Shown in pieces: positions 1 to 8,670 of a stretch of 45,314 nucleotides of DNA. The position numbers were made by a program, and so were the translations under genes. Numbering within the stretch: position 1 is the first letter of the stretch; the number at the start of each line of letters is the position of its first letter. The stretch spans positions 3,247 to 48,560 of the forward strand of contig JAQVCW010000028.1 of the NCBI GenBank assembly GCA_028689585.1. Direction: 5' to 3'. The notes below the pieces were generated by a model that searched no databases, had not been told where the DNA came from, and saw only the letters and a program-made list of their open reading frames with translations. The stretch is from Lachnospiraceae bacterium. GTDB taxonomy: Bacteria > Bacillota > Clostridia > Lachnospirales > Lachnospiraceae.

Positions 1-1
1 T

Positions 2-1609
2 GTCGTTCCCCTTGCGGGAACGGGGATTGAAATCTTCGTTGCGTGGTAATTATTTTTCAGCACCTTGTCGTTCCCCTTGCGGGAACGGGGATTGAAATCA
101 ACAGAAGAACTGCTCAAAATGATTGGGCCAGATGTCGTTCCCCTTGCGGGAACGGGGATTGAAATTACGATCAGTGCCCTCTTAAGAATCCGTTTTACTG
201 TCGTTCCCCTTGCGGGAACGGGGATTGAAATTTTTTATCTACGGTGGAATCCCAAATTTCAGCAGTCGTTCCCCTTGCGGGAACGGGGATTGAAATCGAC
301 ATTGCTATCCGCTGGCATCCAAATGCTTCAGGTCGTTCCCCTTGCGGGAACGGGGATTGAAATCTGGATGTGCGAACGCAGAGATGCGGAGAACTAACGT
401 CGTTCCCCTTGCGGGAACGGGGATTGAAATAGAGGTACAGGATAGGGAAAGGCAGCACCATGAGGGTCGTTCCCCTTGCGGGAACGGGGATTGAAATTCT
501 TGAACTACTGAAGGAGCAGAAGAAGTACATGGTCGTTCCCCTTGCGGGAACGGGGATTGAAATTTCCCGGAACATCACAGTTACCTTGAGCCATGTCGTT
601 CCCCTTGCGGGAACGGGGATTGAAATTCCATCACATCGGACCTGGAGCAGGGCGGACATGGTCGTTCCCCTTGCGGGAACGTGGATTGAAATTTAGTAGT
701 CATATGTTCCGTCTCCTTCCTCGAGTGTCGTTCCCCTTGCGGGAACGTGGATTGAAATCATCCGAAGATATGCCAATGTAACAGCAAGAACGTCGTTCCC
801 CTTGCGGGAACGTGGATTGAAATAAAATATCTGAAAGATGGTACTAAAACAGAAGGCGTCGTTCCCCTTGCGGGAACGTGGATTGAAATTCTTCCATAAT
901 CTCCAGATCCGTGGTGTGTGTGTCGTTCCCCTTGCGGGAACGTGGATTGAAATTTTAAAGACTACAATGCAGAAATTCAAAAAATAGTCGTTCCCCTTGC
1001 GGGAACGTGGATTGAAATCAGACTTTATGAAGTAGGTGAGAAGTATGAGCATGGTCGTTCCCCTTGCGGGAACGTGGATTGAAATTCCCTCCTCCGGTTC
1101 CCACTCCGTGCAATATTCGGTCGTTCCCCTTGCGGGAACGTGGATTGAAATTGGAATGCCAGATCAGGGGCCAGACCATTACAAGTCGTTCCCCTTGCGG
1201 GAACGTGGATTGAAATCAGTATCTTCTGCCTGTACCAAAACTTTTCCGGGTCGTTCCCCTTGCGGGAACGTGGATTGAAATACTTTATTCAACATCAAAA
1301 TATCAAATATCGTTTGTCGTTCCCCTTGCGGGAACGTGGATTGAAATCAGAGATGCTATCTCTGTCTTTTTCTGTGAAATGGTCGTTCCCCTTGCGGGAA
1401 CGTGGATTGAAATAGCATGGCCGCTGAATTGCGATATGCTTCGCCTGTCGTTCCCCTTGCGGGAACGTGGATTGAAATATAGACGTATTCCTGATCTGGT
1501 CTGGTTCCCCAGGTCGTTCCCCTTGCGGGAACGTGGATTGAAATCTTGAATGTTGTATATTCAATACCAAATTTACAGTCATTCCCCCTTGACCTACAGG
1601 GGAGCAAGA
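2..1609 (+). CRISPR. CRISPR array, type I-C-like repeats, 24 repeats plus a degenerate last one
   Basis: There are 24 full 32-bp repeats, the first at 2-33 and the last at 1513-1544, separated by spacers of 31-35 bp, mostly 33-35. Each repeat begins GTCGTTCCCC and ends GGATTGAAAT, and its inside can form a stem GTTCCC/GGGAAC. The ATTGAAAT end, the 32-bp length and the spacer size match type I-C (Cas5d-processed) arrays. The first ten repeats (starts 2, 67, 134, 200, 265, 332, 399, 466, 532, 595) have G at repeat position 22; the other fourteen, from 661 on, have T. A decayed repeat at 1578 marks the old end, so the leader lies left of the window and crRNAs are read from the plus strand. No cas gene is visible here. 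All spacers differ and none was seen to match the rest of the window by eye. Confidence 0.98.
1578..1609 (+). repeat. Degenerate terminal CRISPR repeat
   Basis: After a 33-bp final spacer (1545-1577) the sequence begins GTCATTCCCC like a repeat but then diverges, losing the GGGAAC arm and the ATTGAAAT end. Decayed repeats are typical of the end far from the leader, so this fixes the array orientation. It probably cannot be processed normally. Confidence 0.85.
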
Positions 1610-1619
1610 GAACCTTTTC

Positions 1620-1668
1620 AGAGCCCTCCTGTGGGCGGCGGGCAAATCCTGCCTCAGTGGGGGGCTCT
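1620..1668. other. Hairpin just after the CRISPR array
   Basis: AGAGCCCTCC at 1620-1629 can pair with GGGGGGCTCT at 1659-1668, ten pairs with one wobble, and a shorter GC-rich stem can form inside the loop. No T-run follows, so it is not a classical intrinsic terminator. It might end or protect the array transcript, but that is inference. Confidence 0.45.
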
Positions 1669-1715
1669 CCCTCACTGAAATGATATCAGGATATTGTGGA
1701 TTGACTGCAGTGTCC

Positions 1716-1755
1716 TTTTTTTGATCTGGAAAAGCTTTTTTTGATCCGGAAAAGC
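1716..1755. repeat. Tandem 20-bp repeat upstream of the jet operon
   Basis: Two head-to-tail 20-bp copies (1716-1735 and 1736-1755) each consist of seven T followed by GATCYGGAAAAGC and differ at one base. They end five bases before a perfect TTGACA box, where an activator or repressor would bind. The spacing of about two helical turns would put two bound proteins on the same DNA face. No known factor was recognised. Confidence 0.6.
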
Positions 1756-1760
1756 TCTTG

Positions 1761-1789
1761 TTGACAAGCGGCGTCAGCGGCTGTAAAGT
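1761..1789 (+). promoter_or_regulatory. Candidate sigma-A promoter for jetABCD
   Basis: A perfect -35 box TTGACA (1761-1766) is followed after 17 bp by TAAAGT (1784-1789), which matches four of six -10 positions. Transcription would start near 1797 and give a leader of about 175 nt containing the hairpins at 1842-1907 before jetA. The weak -10 box keeps confidence moderate. Confidence 0.45.
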
Positions 1790-1841
1790 TATGAATAAGT
1801 AATATAGTGGATTGCAGAGGAGCGCAGTGATAAGGCATCTT

Positions 1842-1907
1842 CCCAACTTTGTTGGGTTCCTCCTTACCACAGGTTTGCCAAGGATGACAAACCTGTGGTA
1901 AGGAGGA
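1842..1907. repeat. Small hairpin plus perfect 20-bp inverted repeat in the jet leader
   Basis: CCCAAC/GTTGGG with a 3-base loop (1842-1856) is followed at once by a perfect 20-bp inverted repeat: arms 1858-1877 and 1888-1907 around a 10-base loop, the left arm starting TCCTCCTTACC. No T-run follows either element. The right arm contains AGGAGGA, which resembles a ribosome site, so folding could hide it; however no start codon lies at the correct distance. It could be an RNA control element, a dimeric operator or a relic of a mobile element. Confidence 0.7.
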
Positions 1908-1971
1908 CAAACCTTGCAGCAGGAACGCGGAGGCGTTACTGAATATACTCCTCCAGGAAAGGCAGATTACC

Positions 1972-3441
1972 ATGTCACCAGTCACAAATGATGCTGTGAA
2001 GCCCCAGGAAAGAAATGAAGAAGATTCCCCCGCCAGAGGGCTGTCCAGCCCTCTGTTTGATATTATTCCGCCTAAGTTTTTCTCGCCGTTATCTTCACCC
2101 AACCGGCTTGTTTACTGGGATTGTATTCACAAGCTGTTTTCGGTGATGGATACGCAGCTTTCGTTCGGAATTGAACGTGAAATACTGGCGGATGAACTGC
2201 AGTTTTATTTTGAGCAGAATCAGGCGGCGGAATTTGAAGAAGCGGAGCTGGCGGCTGCGGATCCAAGAAAAAAGGCGAATGAGATGCTGCGGCTGCTGGA
2301 GAATTTCGGCTGGATTGAGGTGGAGACGGATAAAAGCTATGTTCAGCGGGTGAATTTCCATGACTATGCGGTCAATATCATCAAGACACTGTTAGAAATT
2401 TCCGATGGAAAAAAGGTGGAATATCAGGGATACATCTATTCAATCTATGGGCTTGTTAAAGAGAGCGAAGGAGATCCGGCAGCCATTCTGGTGCAGATAC
2501 GGGAGCAGACGGATCTGCTGATCACGGGTCTGAAAAACTTAAATTCAAATATTAAACATTATATTGATGAACTTACCAGGCATAAGACCGTGGCGGAGAT
2601 CATGAATGCGCTGTTTAATGACTACATTACCAATATTGTGGATAAGGCATATCATCGGCTTCGCACCTCGGATAATGTATCGAAGTTTCGGCCGGAAATC
2701 ATAGAGCGTCTGGAGGCGCATGGCAGGAGTAAAACTTATCTGTCGAAGACTGCAGAAGCGTTGGCAAAAATAAAGGAAATTTCATTGGAAAAGGCAGAAG
2801 AGCTGACCTATCAGTATCTGCATGAGATCATTGAGGCATTTCGCAGCATGGATGATATTCTGATGGAAATTGACCAGAAAAACACCCAGTATCAGCGGGC
2901 TGCAATCAACAGAGCCAAATTTCTGCTGGCCGGAAGTGAAGATGTGCGGGGGCAGCTTAAGGAAATCCTTCTGTATATGAACGAGAAGGTGAATGATCGG
3001 AGTTTGGATTTAAATGGGATCTATGAATTGGAATATATGGATGAACTGGTGCGTCTGTTCGGCAGCAGTTTTTTAGATGAAAAGTCTTTTTACAGTCCGG
3101 CTGAGGGAAAAAAGGAATTTCATCCCCAGGAGCTGAGTATGCCTCAGCCGGATCTGGTTCTGAGGCAGGAAAAGCTGAAACGTATGACAGAGAAGATGCA
3201 GAAAATCCTGAGTCCGGAGCGGATTGACAGCTATGTGAAAGCCCAGATGGGAGAGCGCAGGCTGATGCGGGCATCGGAACTGCCCCTGCAGAGTGTGGAG
3301 GATTTCATGAAAATTATCTATATCCGCCTATATGGAACCCGTAAGAATATGATCTACCGGATACAAAAGGAGACGAATTTGATCCATAAATACGAGGAAT
3401 ACAGTTTTCCGGATTATACGATTCAAAAGAAGGAGAAGTAA
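1972..3441 (+). CDS. jetA: JetA-like kleisin subunit of a Wadjet plasmid-defence system
   Basis: The 489-residue product looks like the MukF/kleisin-like JetA subunit, which bridges the SMC dimer of Wadjet complexes. The family-like core begins near residue 28 with LFDIIPPKFFSPL; the preceding residues are polar and may be an extension or a start chosen too far upstream. Long helical stretches fill the middle, and an arginine/lysine-rich C terminus ends at GTRKNMIYRIQKETNL. It is the first gene of a tight four-gene set: three bases separate it from jetB. The assignment rests mainly on this order with a small MukE-like protein, an SMC ATPase and a TOPRIM protein, plus resemblance to the Firmicutes JetA family (DUF5716). 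Only a weak GGAAAGG precedes the ATG. Confidence 0.85.
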   Translation: MSPVTNDAVKPQERNEEDSPARGLSSPLFDIIPPKFFSPLSSPNRLVYWDCIHKLFSVMDTQLSFGIEREILADELQFYFEQNQAAEFEEAELAAADPRKKANEMLRLLENFGWIEVETDKSYVQRVNFHDYAVNIIKTLLEISDGKKVEYQGYIYSIYGLVKESEGDPAAILVQIREQTDLLITGLKNLNSNIKHYIDELTRHKTVAEIMNALFNDYITNIVDKAYHRLRTSDNVSKFRPEIIERLEAHGRSKTYLSKTAEALAKIKEISLEKAEELTYQYLHEIIEAFRSMDDILMEIDQKNTQYQRAAINRAKFLLAGSEDVRGQLKEILLYMNEKVNDRSLDLNGIYELEYMDELVRLFGSSFLDEKSFYSPAEGKKEFHPQELSMPQPDLVLRQEKLKRMTEKMQKILSPERIDSYVKAQMGERRLMRASELPLQSVEDFMKIIYIRLYGTRKNMIYRIQKETNLIHKYEEYSFPDYTIQKKEK

Positions 3442-3444
3442 AAA

Positions 3445-4059
3445 ATGAATTTGCTGGAAGGTATGCTGCAGCGAGACCAGGAGGAATTTCGCAGGATCTG
3501 CAATAAGCTCATTAATGTCTGCTTTTTATGTAAACAGAATGAGGCGGCCAGGTCTGACTATTATTTTGTTCTGAAATATAAAGAAAAGTTTGAAAACCTG
3601 CTGGGCACACTTGGGTATCGAATCGAGATCAATGAAGAGTATGGGGTGATTCAGGTCACCAATGGGCTGAATACAAACCGACAGAATTTGAAATTATATG
3701 ATTCGATTATTCTGCTGCTGCTTCGGATCTTATTCGATGAGAAGAAACGAGAATTGTCCATGTCGGATGAGGTGATCGTAAATCTGGGTGATATTCAGGA
3801 TAAATTTCTGAGTCTGAAAATACGGGATAAAATGATTGACAAGACAACCATGGGAAATGCCCTGCGCATGCTGCGAAGATATCAACTGGTAGAGCTTCTG
3901 GACAGCGACCTGAAGAATGAAGAATCCCGTATCCTGATCTACAGTTCAATCTTGATGGCGGTGCGTGTGGAGGATATCAAAAAGGTCTATGAAAAAATAG
4001 AGATCTATCGAAAGGGGAAGCAGACCGATGAAGAAACTGACCAGACTGAAATTGATTAA
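3445..4059 (+). CDS. jetB: JetB-like (MukE-like) subunit of Wadjet
   Basis: This 204-residue acidic protein sits where MukE-like JetB proteins are encoded and has the predicted size and alternating helix/strand pattern of a winged-helix partner that binds the kleisin. A segment near residues 110-150 (EVIVNLGDIQDKFLSLKIR, then GNALRMLRRYQLVELLD) resembles the winged-helix end of such proteins. It probably belongs to the DUF6063-type JetB seen in Firmicutes operons; this is recall, not a search. A good AAAGGAGAAG lies before its ATG, and its 3' end overlaps jetC by 32 bases, so the two are likely translationally coupled. Confidence 0.8.
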   Translation: MNLLEGMLQRDQEEFRRICNKLINVCFLCKQNEAARSDYYFVLKYKEKFENLLGTLGYRIEINEEYGVIQVTNGLNTNRQNLKLYDSIILLLLRILFDEKKRELSMSDEVIVNLGDIQDKFLSLKIRDKMIDKTTMGNALRMLRRYQLVELLDSDLKNEESRILIYSSILMAVRVEDIKKVYEKIEIYRKGKQTDEETDQTEID

Positions 4060-7000
4060 CTGGCATCGATTTTCGGATGTAACCATTGATTTTGGTGACT
4101 CCACCCTGATTTCGGGAGAAAATGGAGCGGGTAAATCCACACTGCTGGATGCCATCCAATATGTCATTACCTGTTCTGCGAATCATTTTAACAAGGCAGC
4201 TCATGAAAATGGAAAACGGAAGCTGACCGGATATATTCGGTGTAAAACAGGGCGGGAACATCATCCTTATGAACGCACGGGCGAGATCAGTGCGCACATT
4301 GCCATGGAGTTTTATGAGGAGAGCAAGAAGCGGTACTTTATCGTGGGAGCGGTGATCGATTCTGCCACAGAAGGGCAGGAGACAGCAGCGAGGTATCTGA
4401 TGGATAACTGCATGCTGGAGGATGAGCTGTTTCTGGAGGGAAAACGCCCGAGAACCATCACCGAATTTCGCACTTATAATAATAAAAAGATCAAAACCTT
4501 TGCAAAGACCAACGCAGAAGCGAAACGCATGATGAAGCAGCGCTTTGGCAGAATTGAAGATAAGTTCTTTCAATTAATTCCAAAAGCACTGGCGTTTAAG
4601 CCGATTGATGATATTAAGGACTTTGTCTATTCCTATGTGCTGGATGAAAAAGAAGTGAACATCGATACGCTGCGGGAAAATGTACGAAGCTATCAGGAGC
4701 TGGAAAAAACGCTGGACGGAGTCAGGCGGAGAATAGAAAAATTAAAAGAGATCGAACAGCATTATAAAGCGGTCACCGACTGCATTCACGCGGATCGGAT
4801 GTATGAATACTATCTGGCACAGGCGGATCTGAATATCGTGGAGGAACAGATTTATACCCTGTCAGAGAAAATCAGGACGGAGCAGTACCGGTATACGGAG
4901 CTGACGGGAGCAAGAAACGATCTTCAAAAGGAATTTAATAATAAAAATGATATTTATACCACCCTTCTGGTGGAAATGCGGCAGAACAAAGAGTATCAGG
5001 CCCTGGAGGAACAGAAAAAACAATTAAATGCTCTGGAGGAAAAGCAAAACGAACAGGCAGAGGAACGCAGGCGGCTGCTTGCCAGCGGAAAGCTTGCGCT
5101 GCAAAAGGCAAACTATCTGCTTCAGATCAGGGATATTGATACCTGTATGGTACGGTACGAAGAGCTGCTCCACCATTTGAAAGACACAGAAGATGTGGTG
5201 GCGGCGAACGAACTGGTCAATCAGGTGATTCAGTATAAAAAAGAGATGTATAAAAAACTGCAGCAAAAACAACTGGAGATTCAGGGAGAGCTGGCCGGAA
5301 TCGCTGCGGACAAGCTGGAGGTAAAACACAAGATTCAGAAACTGGAACGGCAGCGTTTTTCCTATCCGCCTGCGGTGGAGCTGCTTCGTGACAAGATACA
5401 GCAGGAATTTCTGCGGATTGGGCGCACTGCGGAACCGAAGATTCTGTGTGAACTGCTGGAGATCGCAAATGAGAAGTGGAGAAATGCGGTGGAAGGGTAT
5501 CTGAATACTCAGCGTTTCTATGTTCTTGTGGAACCGGAACATTTTGATATTGCTCTGGGCATCTATGAAAAGCTGCGAAAAGAACGAAAAGCATATGGAG
5601 TCGGGCTGATTAACACAGGGAAGCTGGATGCCTATGAGACAACCCCGGGAGACAGCCTGGCATCTATGGTGGAGACAAAAAATCTGTCTGCAAAACGATA
5701 TATCAATATGGTTCTGGGAAAAGTACATCTTTGCAGCCGGGTGGATGATCTGAAAAAATATGAGATTTCCATTACAGCGGAATGCATGAGGTATCAAAAT
5801 CATGTGGCGAATGCCATCAAACCGTCCGTTTATGAGGTTCCCTTTATCGGGAAAAATGCAGTGCGAATTCAGCTCATGCAGGCAAAAGAGGAACAGAAAG
5901 TGCTGGATATCCGGGAGACAGAGCAGAAAAAGCGGGAAAGCAGTATTTTGAAAACGATGGATCATCTGGATTCAGAGGCAGATGTGGATGTGAAATACCG
6001 TCTTTCTATTCTTTCCGAGTGTAAACGGACAGCGATCGCAATTGAAAAATGCAGGGAAGAAATCAAACAACTGCAGATGCATTCCACATTGATTGAAAAG
6101 CAGATTCGGGTAGAGGAGCTTCAGGAAGAATGTAAGATATTACAAAGCAATCTATCGAAGAAGGATCGGGAAATCGGTTCCTGCGAGGCAAATATAGACA
6201 CGGCCAGACAGGCGGTGCAGGATGCGGCAGCAGTTCAGACAGCAAAACAGGGATTGGCGGCGAAGCTTTCTGCGGAAGCGGGCGGGGAAGCTCTGATCTG
6301 GAAACGGGATTATGAAAAGCTGACTGCAGACAAGACCTTCGAGCGGTTCTATTCTAACTTTGACCGTCGGCGCAAGGCGAATCATACCAATAAAGAGAAT
6401 GCGGATGAGAAAATGCGATCGGCTATGGTGGAGTACAAAACAGCATTTGATTTTGGCGCAGGCGCTGTCTACGAGGCATATCCGGAATATGCGGCTGTTC
6501 TGGACCGGCTGGTGACTTCAGAGCTCTTAAGCTATGAAGACAAAGTAACGAAAGCGCGCATGTCCGCAGAAGAAGAATTCCGGGAGCAGTTTCTTTCGAA
6601 GCTGCAGGAAAATATGAAGCAGGCTCAGGGGGAATTTAAAGAGCTGAACAAAGCTCTGCGGGACATTGCCTTCAGCAATGAAAGGTATGAATTTCTGTTT
6701 TTGCCCAGCAGGAGATACAGCAAATATTATGAGATGATCATGGACGATTTCAACGTGGTACAGGGGGAATCTATCTTTGCCGGGATTTTTCATGAAAACC
6801 ATAAAGAGGTCATTGATGAACTTTTTTCCAGACTGGCGCTGGATCAGGACAATGGAACCAGGACGCTGGACGAATTTACCGATTACCGCACTTATATGGA
6901 TTACGATATCAAGATTCTTCACGAAGATGGAAACTATTCTCTTTATTCAAAGGTATGTGAAGAGAAAAGCGGCGGAGAGACACAGACACCTTTTTATGTG

Positions 7001-7306
7001 ACAGTGGCGGCCTCTTTTGTGCAGCTCTACAGCAATAATATGGGCGGGGAAGCCATCGGTCTGGTGATGTTCGATGAGGCATTCAACAATATGGATGATG
7101 AGCGGATTGGCGGTGTGCTGGAATTTTTGAATCGTCTGCCTCTGCAGATGATCATCGCCGCGCCGCCGGACAAAATCCAGTATATTGGACCGAAAATGGA
7201 AGAAACCCTGCTGGTGATGACAGATGAAAAGGTGAGCTACGTGGAGGAATATCGCTATGATGCCATTAGAAAAGAAAATCCTGAATCAACTGCTGGATAC
7301 GTATGA
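4028..7306 (+). CDS. jetC: JetC, SMC-like ATPase of Wadjet
   Basis: This 1092-residue MukB/SMC-family ATPase is the DNA-translocating motor of the complex. The N-terminal head shows INWHRFSDVTIDFG and Walker A GENGAGKST (residues 30-38). The C-terminal head has the ABC signature SGGETQTPF (near residue 980) and Walker B GLVMFDEAFNNMDDERI (near residue 1010-1025). Between them are long charged coiled coils on both sides of a more globular hinge (about residues 440-600, with the run RIGRTAEPKILCELLEIANE). In studied Wadjets, the complex extrudes DNA loops and JetD cuts closed circular plasmids. It overlaps both jetB (32 bases) and jetD (50 bases), so subunits are probably made in fixed ratio. 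No disabling change was seen in either ATPase half. Confidence 0.93.
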   Translation: MKKLTRLKLINWHRFSDVTIDFGDSTLISGENGAGKSTLLDAIQYVITCSANHFNKAAHENGKRKLTGYIRCKTGREHHPYERTGEISAHIAMEFYEESKKRYFIVGAVIDSATEGQETAARYLMDNCMLEDELFLEGKRPRTITEFRTYNNKKIKTFAKTNAEAKRMMKQRFGRIEDKFFQLIPKALAFKPIDDIKDFVYSYVLDEKEVNIDTLRENVRSYQELEKTLDGVRRRIEKLKEIEQHYKAVTDCIHADRMYEYYLAQADLNIVEEQIYTLSEKIRTEQYRYTELTGARNDLQKEFNNKNDIYTTLLVEMRQNKEYQALEEQKKQLNALEEKQNEQAEERRRLLASGKLALQKANYLLQIRDIDTCMVRYEELLHHLKDTEDVVAANELVNQVIQYKKEMYKKLQQKQLEIQGELAGIAADKLEVKHKIQKLERQRFSYPPAVELLRDKIQQEFLRIGRTAEPKILCELLEIANEKWRNAVEGYLNTQRFYVLVEPEHFDIALGIYEKLRKERKAYGVGLINTGKLDAYETTPGDSLASMVETKNLSAKRYINMVLGKVHLCSRVDDLKKYEISITAECMRYQNHVANAIKPSVYEVPFIGKNAVRIQLMQAKEEQKVLDIRETEQKKRESSILKTMDHLDSEADVDVKYRLSILSECKRTAIAIEKCREEIKQLQMHSTLIEKQIRVEELQEECKILQSNLSKKDREIGSCEANIDTARQAVQDAAAVQTAKQGLAAKLSAEAGGEALIWKRDYEKLTADKTFERFYSNFDRRRKANHTNKENADEKMRSAMVEYKTAFDFGAGAVYEAYPEYAAVLDRLVTSELLSYEDKVTKARMSAEEEFREQFLSKLQENMKQAQGEFKELNKALRDIAFSNERYEFLFLPSRRYSKYYEMIMDDFNVVQGESIFAGIFHENHKEVIDELFSRLALDQDNGTRTLDEFTDYRTYMDYDIKILHEDGNYSLYSKVCEEKSGGETQTPFYVTVAASFVQLYSNNMGGEAIGLVMFDEAFNNMDDERIGGVLEFLNRLPLQMIIAAPPDKIQYIGPKMEETLLVMTDEKVSYVEEYRYDAIRKENPESTAGYV

Positions 7307-8501
7307 ACGGAGCAAACTGTCCAGGGGTGAAAATAAGGTGGCAGTGCATATTTCTTATGCATTTCAGAAGAAAAATATACCGGAATATTTTGATGAAAGT
7401 TCTATGGTTTATGAAGAGATCCATGCTATGCTAAGACAACTGGAAGCGCGCGGCTTCCTGACCATCGAATGGAAAAACAATAAAGTGAATCACATTGTCC
7501 GGAAAGTTATTTTATGCGAAGATTCCATTTCAGAAGTTTATCAGTATATGAAGCGCATACCGAAAATGGATGCGGAGGAGACTGCGCTGAAGCTGCTGGA
7601 AACCCTGGAAAAGCCGGATTTGGCTCAGGCGTCTGCCTCCTTTGTTCACCGCATGGCGGAGCGGATTCGGGAAGGAAAAACGGTAAAGGAGTATCTGGAT
7701 ATCACCAATCCGGAAGAAATAAAGGAGCTGGTGAATGCCCTGAATCAGACAGAGCGAAACGGAGAGGAATGCTTTCTGCGGGAATTTTCGATTCGCCTTT
7801 TTCATGACAGCAAGCGTTTTGAACAGCTATCCTCAAAAATCTGCAGGATTATCCGGGAGGAAATTTCGGAATATGAGAGCCTGGAAAATGACGCGCTTTT
7901 ATCGGAATATCAGATCTACCGCACACCAAGCTATGTGTATCTGAAGGGCGATGTGCGGCTGGAAATGAATGGACAGCAGATCCGGGTGAATGCATTCCCA
8001 GAGGGATTTGGATTTGCGCTGAATAATCAAAATCTGGGTGAAATCCGGATGATGGGTGGGGAAGGAATGGCGGCTGCGGAAATCGAGTCGGTATACACCA
8101 TCGAAAATCTGACCACATTTTTTCGCTTCCATCAAAAAAACAGCCTGATTCTCTACCTTGGCGGATACCATAATCATGTGCGCAGAGCTTTTCTGAAAAA
8201 GATATATGAGACCTTTCCCAATGCCGGATACTATCATTTTGGCGATATTGATGCGGGCGGATTTCAGATTTATTATCATTTAAAGGAAAAGACAAACATA
8301 CCATTTGCCCTGTACCGGATGGATACAGAGACTTTGAAAAACTATGAAGAGTACGGGAAAAAGCTGACGGAGAATGATAAGATCAGACTGAAAAAACTGC
8401 GGGATACCAAAATGGGAAGTGAAGAAAAGGAATGTGCGGACTATATGCTGGCGCATAATGTAAAGCTGGAGCAGGAGTGCGTGCAATTCTACGTTCCGTA
8501 G
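7257..8501 (+). CDS. jetD: JetD, TOPRIM nuclease subunit of Wadjet
   Basis: This 414-residue protein matches JetD, the topoisomerase-VI-like DNA-cleaving subunit (DUF2220 domain). The TOPRIM metal site is visible: Glu283 in TIENLTTFF and the two aspartates of FGDIDAGGFQIYYH (Asp329 and Asp331). The N-terminal half, with predicted winged-helix segments (VYEEIHAMLRQLEARGFLTI), would handle DNA or partner binding. Its ATG lies inside the end of jetC, nine bases after GGAGG at 7243-7247. An ATG three bases on is an alternative start. All catalytic residues seem intact, so the system is probably active. No strong terminator follows before the next gene. Confidence 0.92.
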   Translation: MMPLEKKILNQLLDTYERSKLSRGENKVAVHISYAFQKKNIPEYFDESSMVYEEIHAMLRQLEARGFLTIEWKNNKVNHIVRKVILCEDSISEVYQYMKRIPKMDAEETALKLLETLEKPDLAQASASFVHRMAERIREGKTVKEYLDITNPEEIKELVNALNQTERNGEECFLREFSIRLFHDSKRFEQLSSKICRIIREEISEYESLENDALLSEYQIYRTPSYVYLKGDVRLEMNGQQIRVNAFPEGFGFALNNQNLGEIRMMGGEGMAAAEIESVYTIENLTTFFRFHQKNSLILYLGGYHNHVRRAFLKKIYETFPNAGYYHFGDIDAGGFQIYYHLKEKTNIPFALYRMDTETLKNYEEYGKKLTENDKIRLKKLRDTKMGSEEKECADYMLAHNVKLEQECVQFYVP

Positions 8502-8670
8502 GTTGTGCAGAAGATGAGATACCCCTAAAATGGATAGAGTATAAAAAAGCACAGCAAAAAGGCGCATGATGTGCTGTATGCATACTGCAATCGTCATGGT
8601 TTCATGGAAAAAAGAGTGTAATATTTAACAATCGCATCTGAAGCAAAAGCAGCAGAGGGAATGAGGAGAG

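Noticed and set aside
65-1607. Several open frames of 60-190 codons within the CRISPR array on both strands
   Set aside because: They are read through the repeats and give periodic peptides such as FPLRERGLK; they are by-products of the array, not genes.
5024-5965. A 313-codon antisense frame inside jetC
   Set aside because: Shadow of a coiled-coil region; it has low-complexity Leu/Phe/Gln content and no ribosome site.
8502-8670. Terminator between jetD and the helicase fusion
   Set aside because: Only a weak ACAGCA/TGCTGT stem with no T-run is present.
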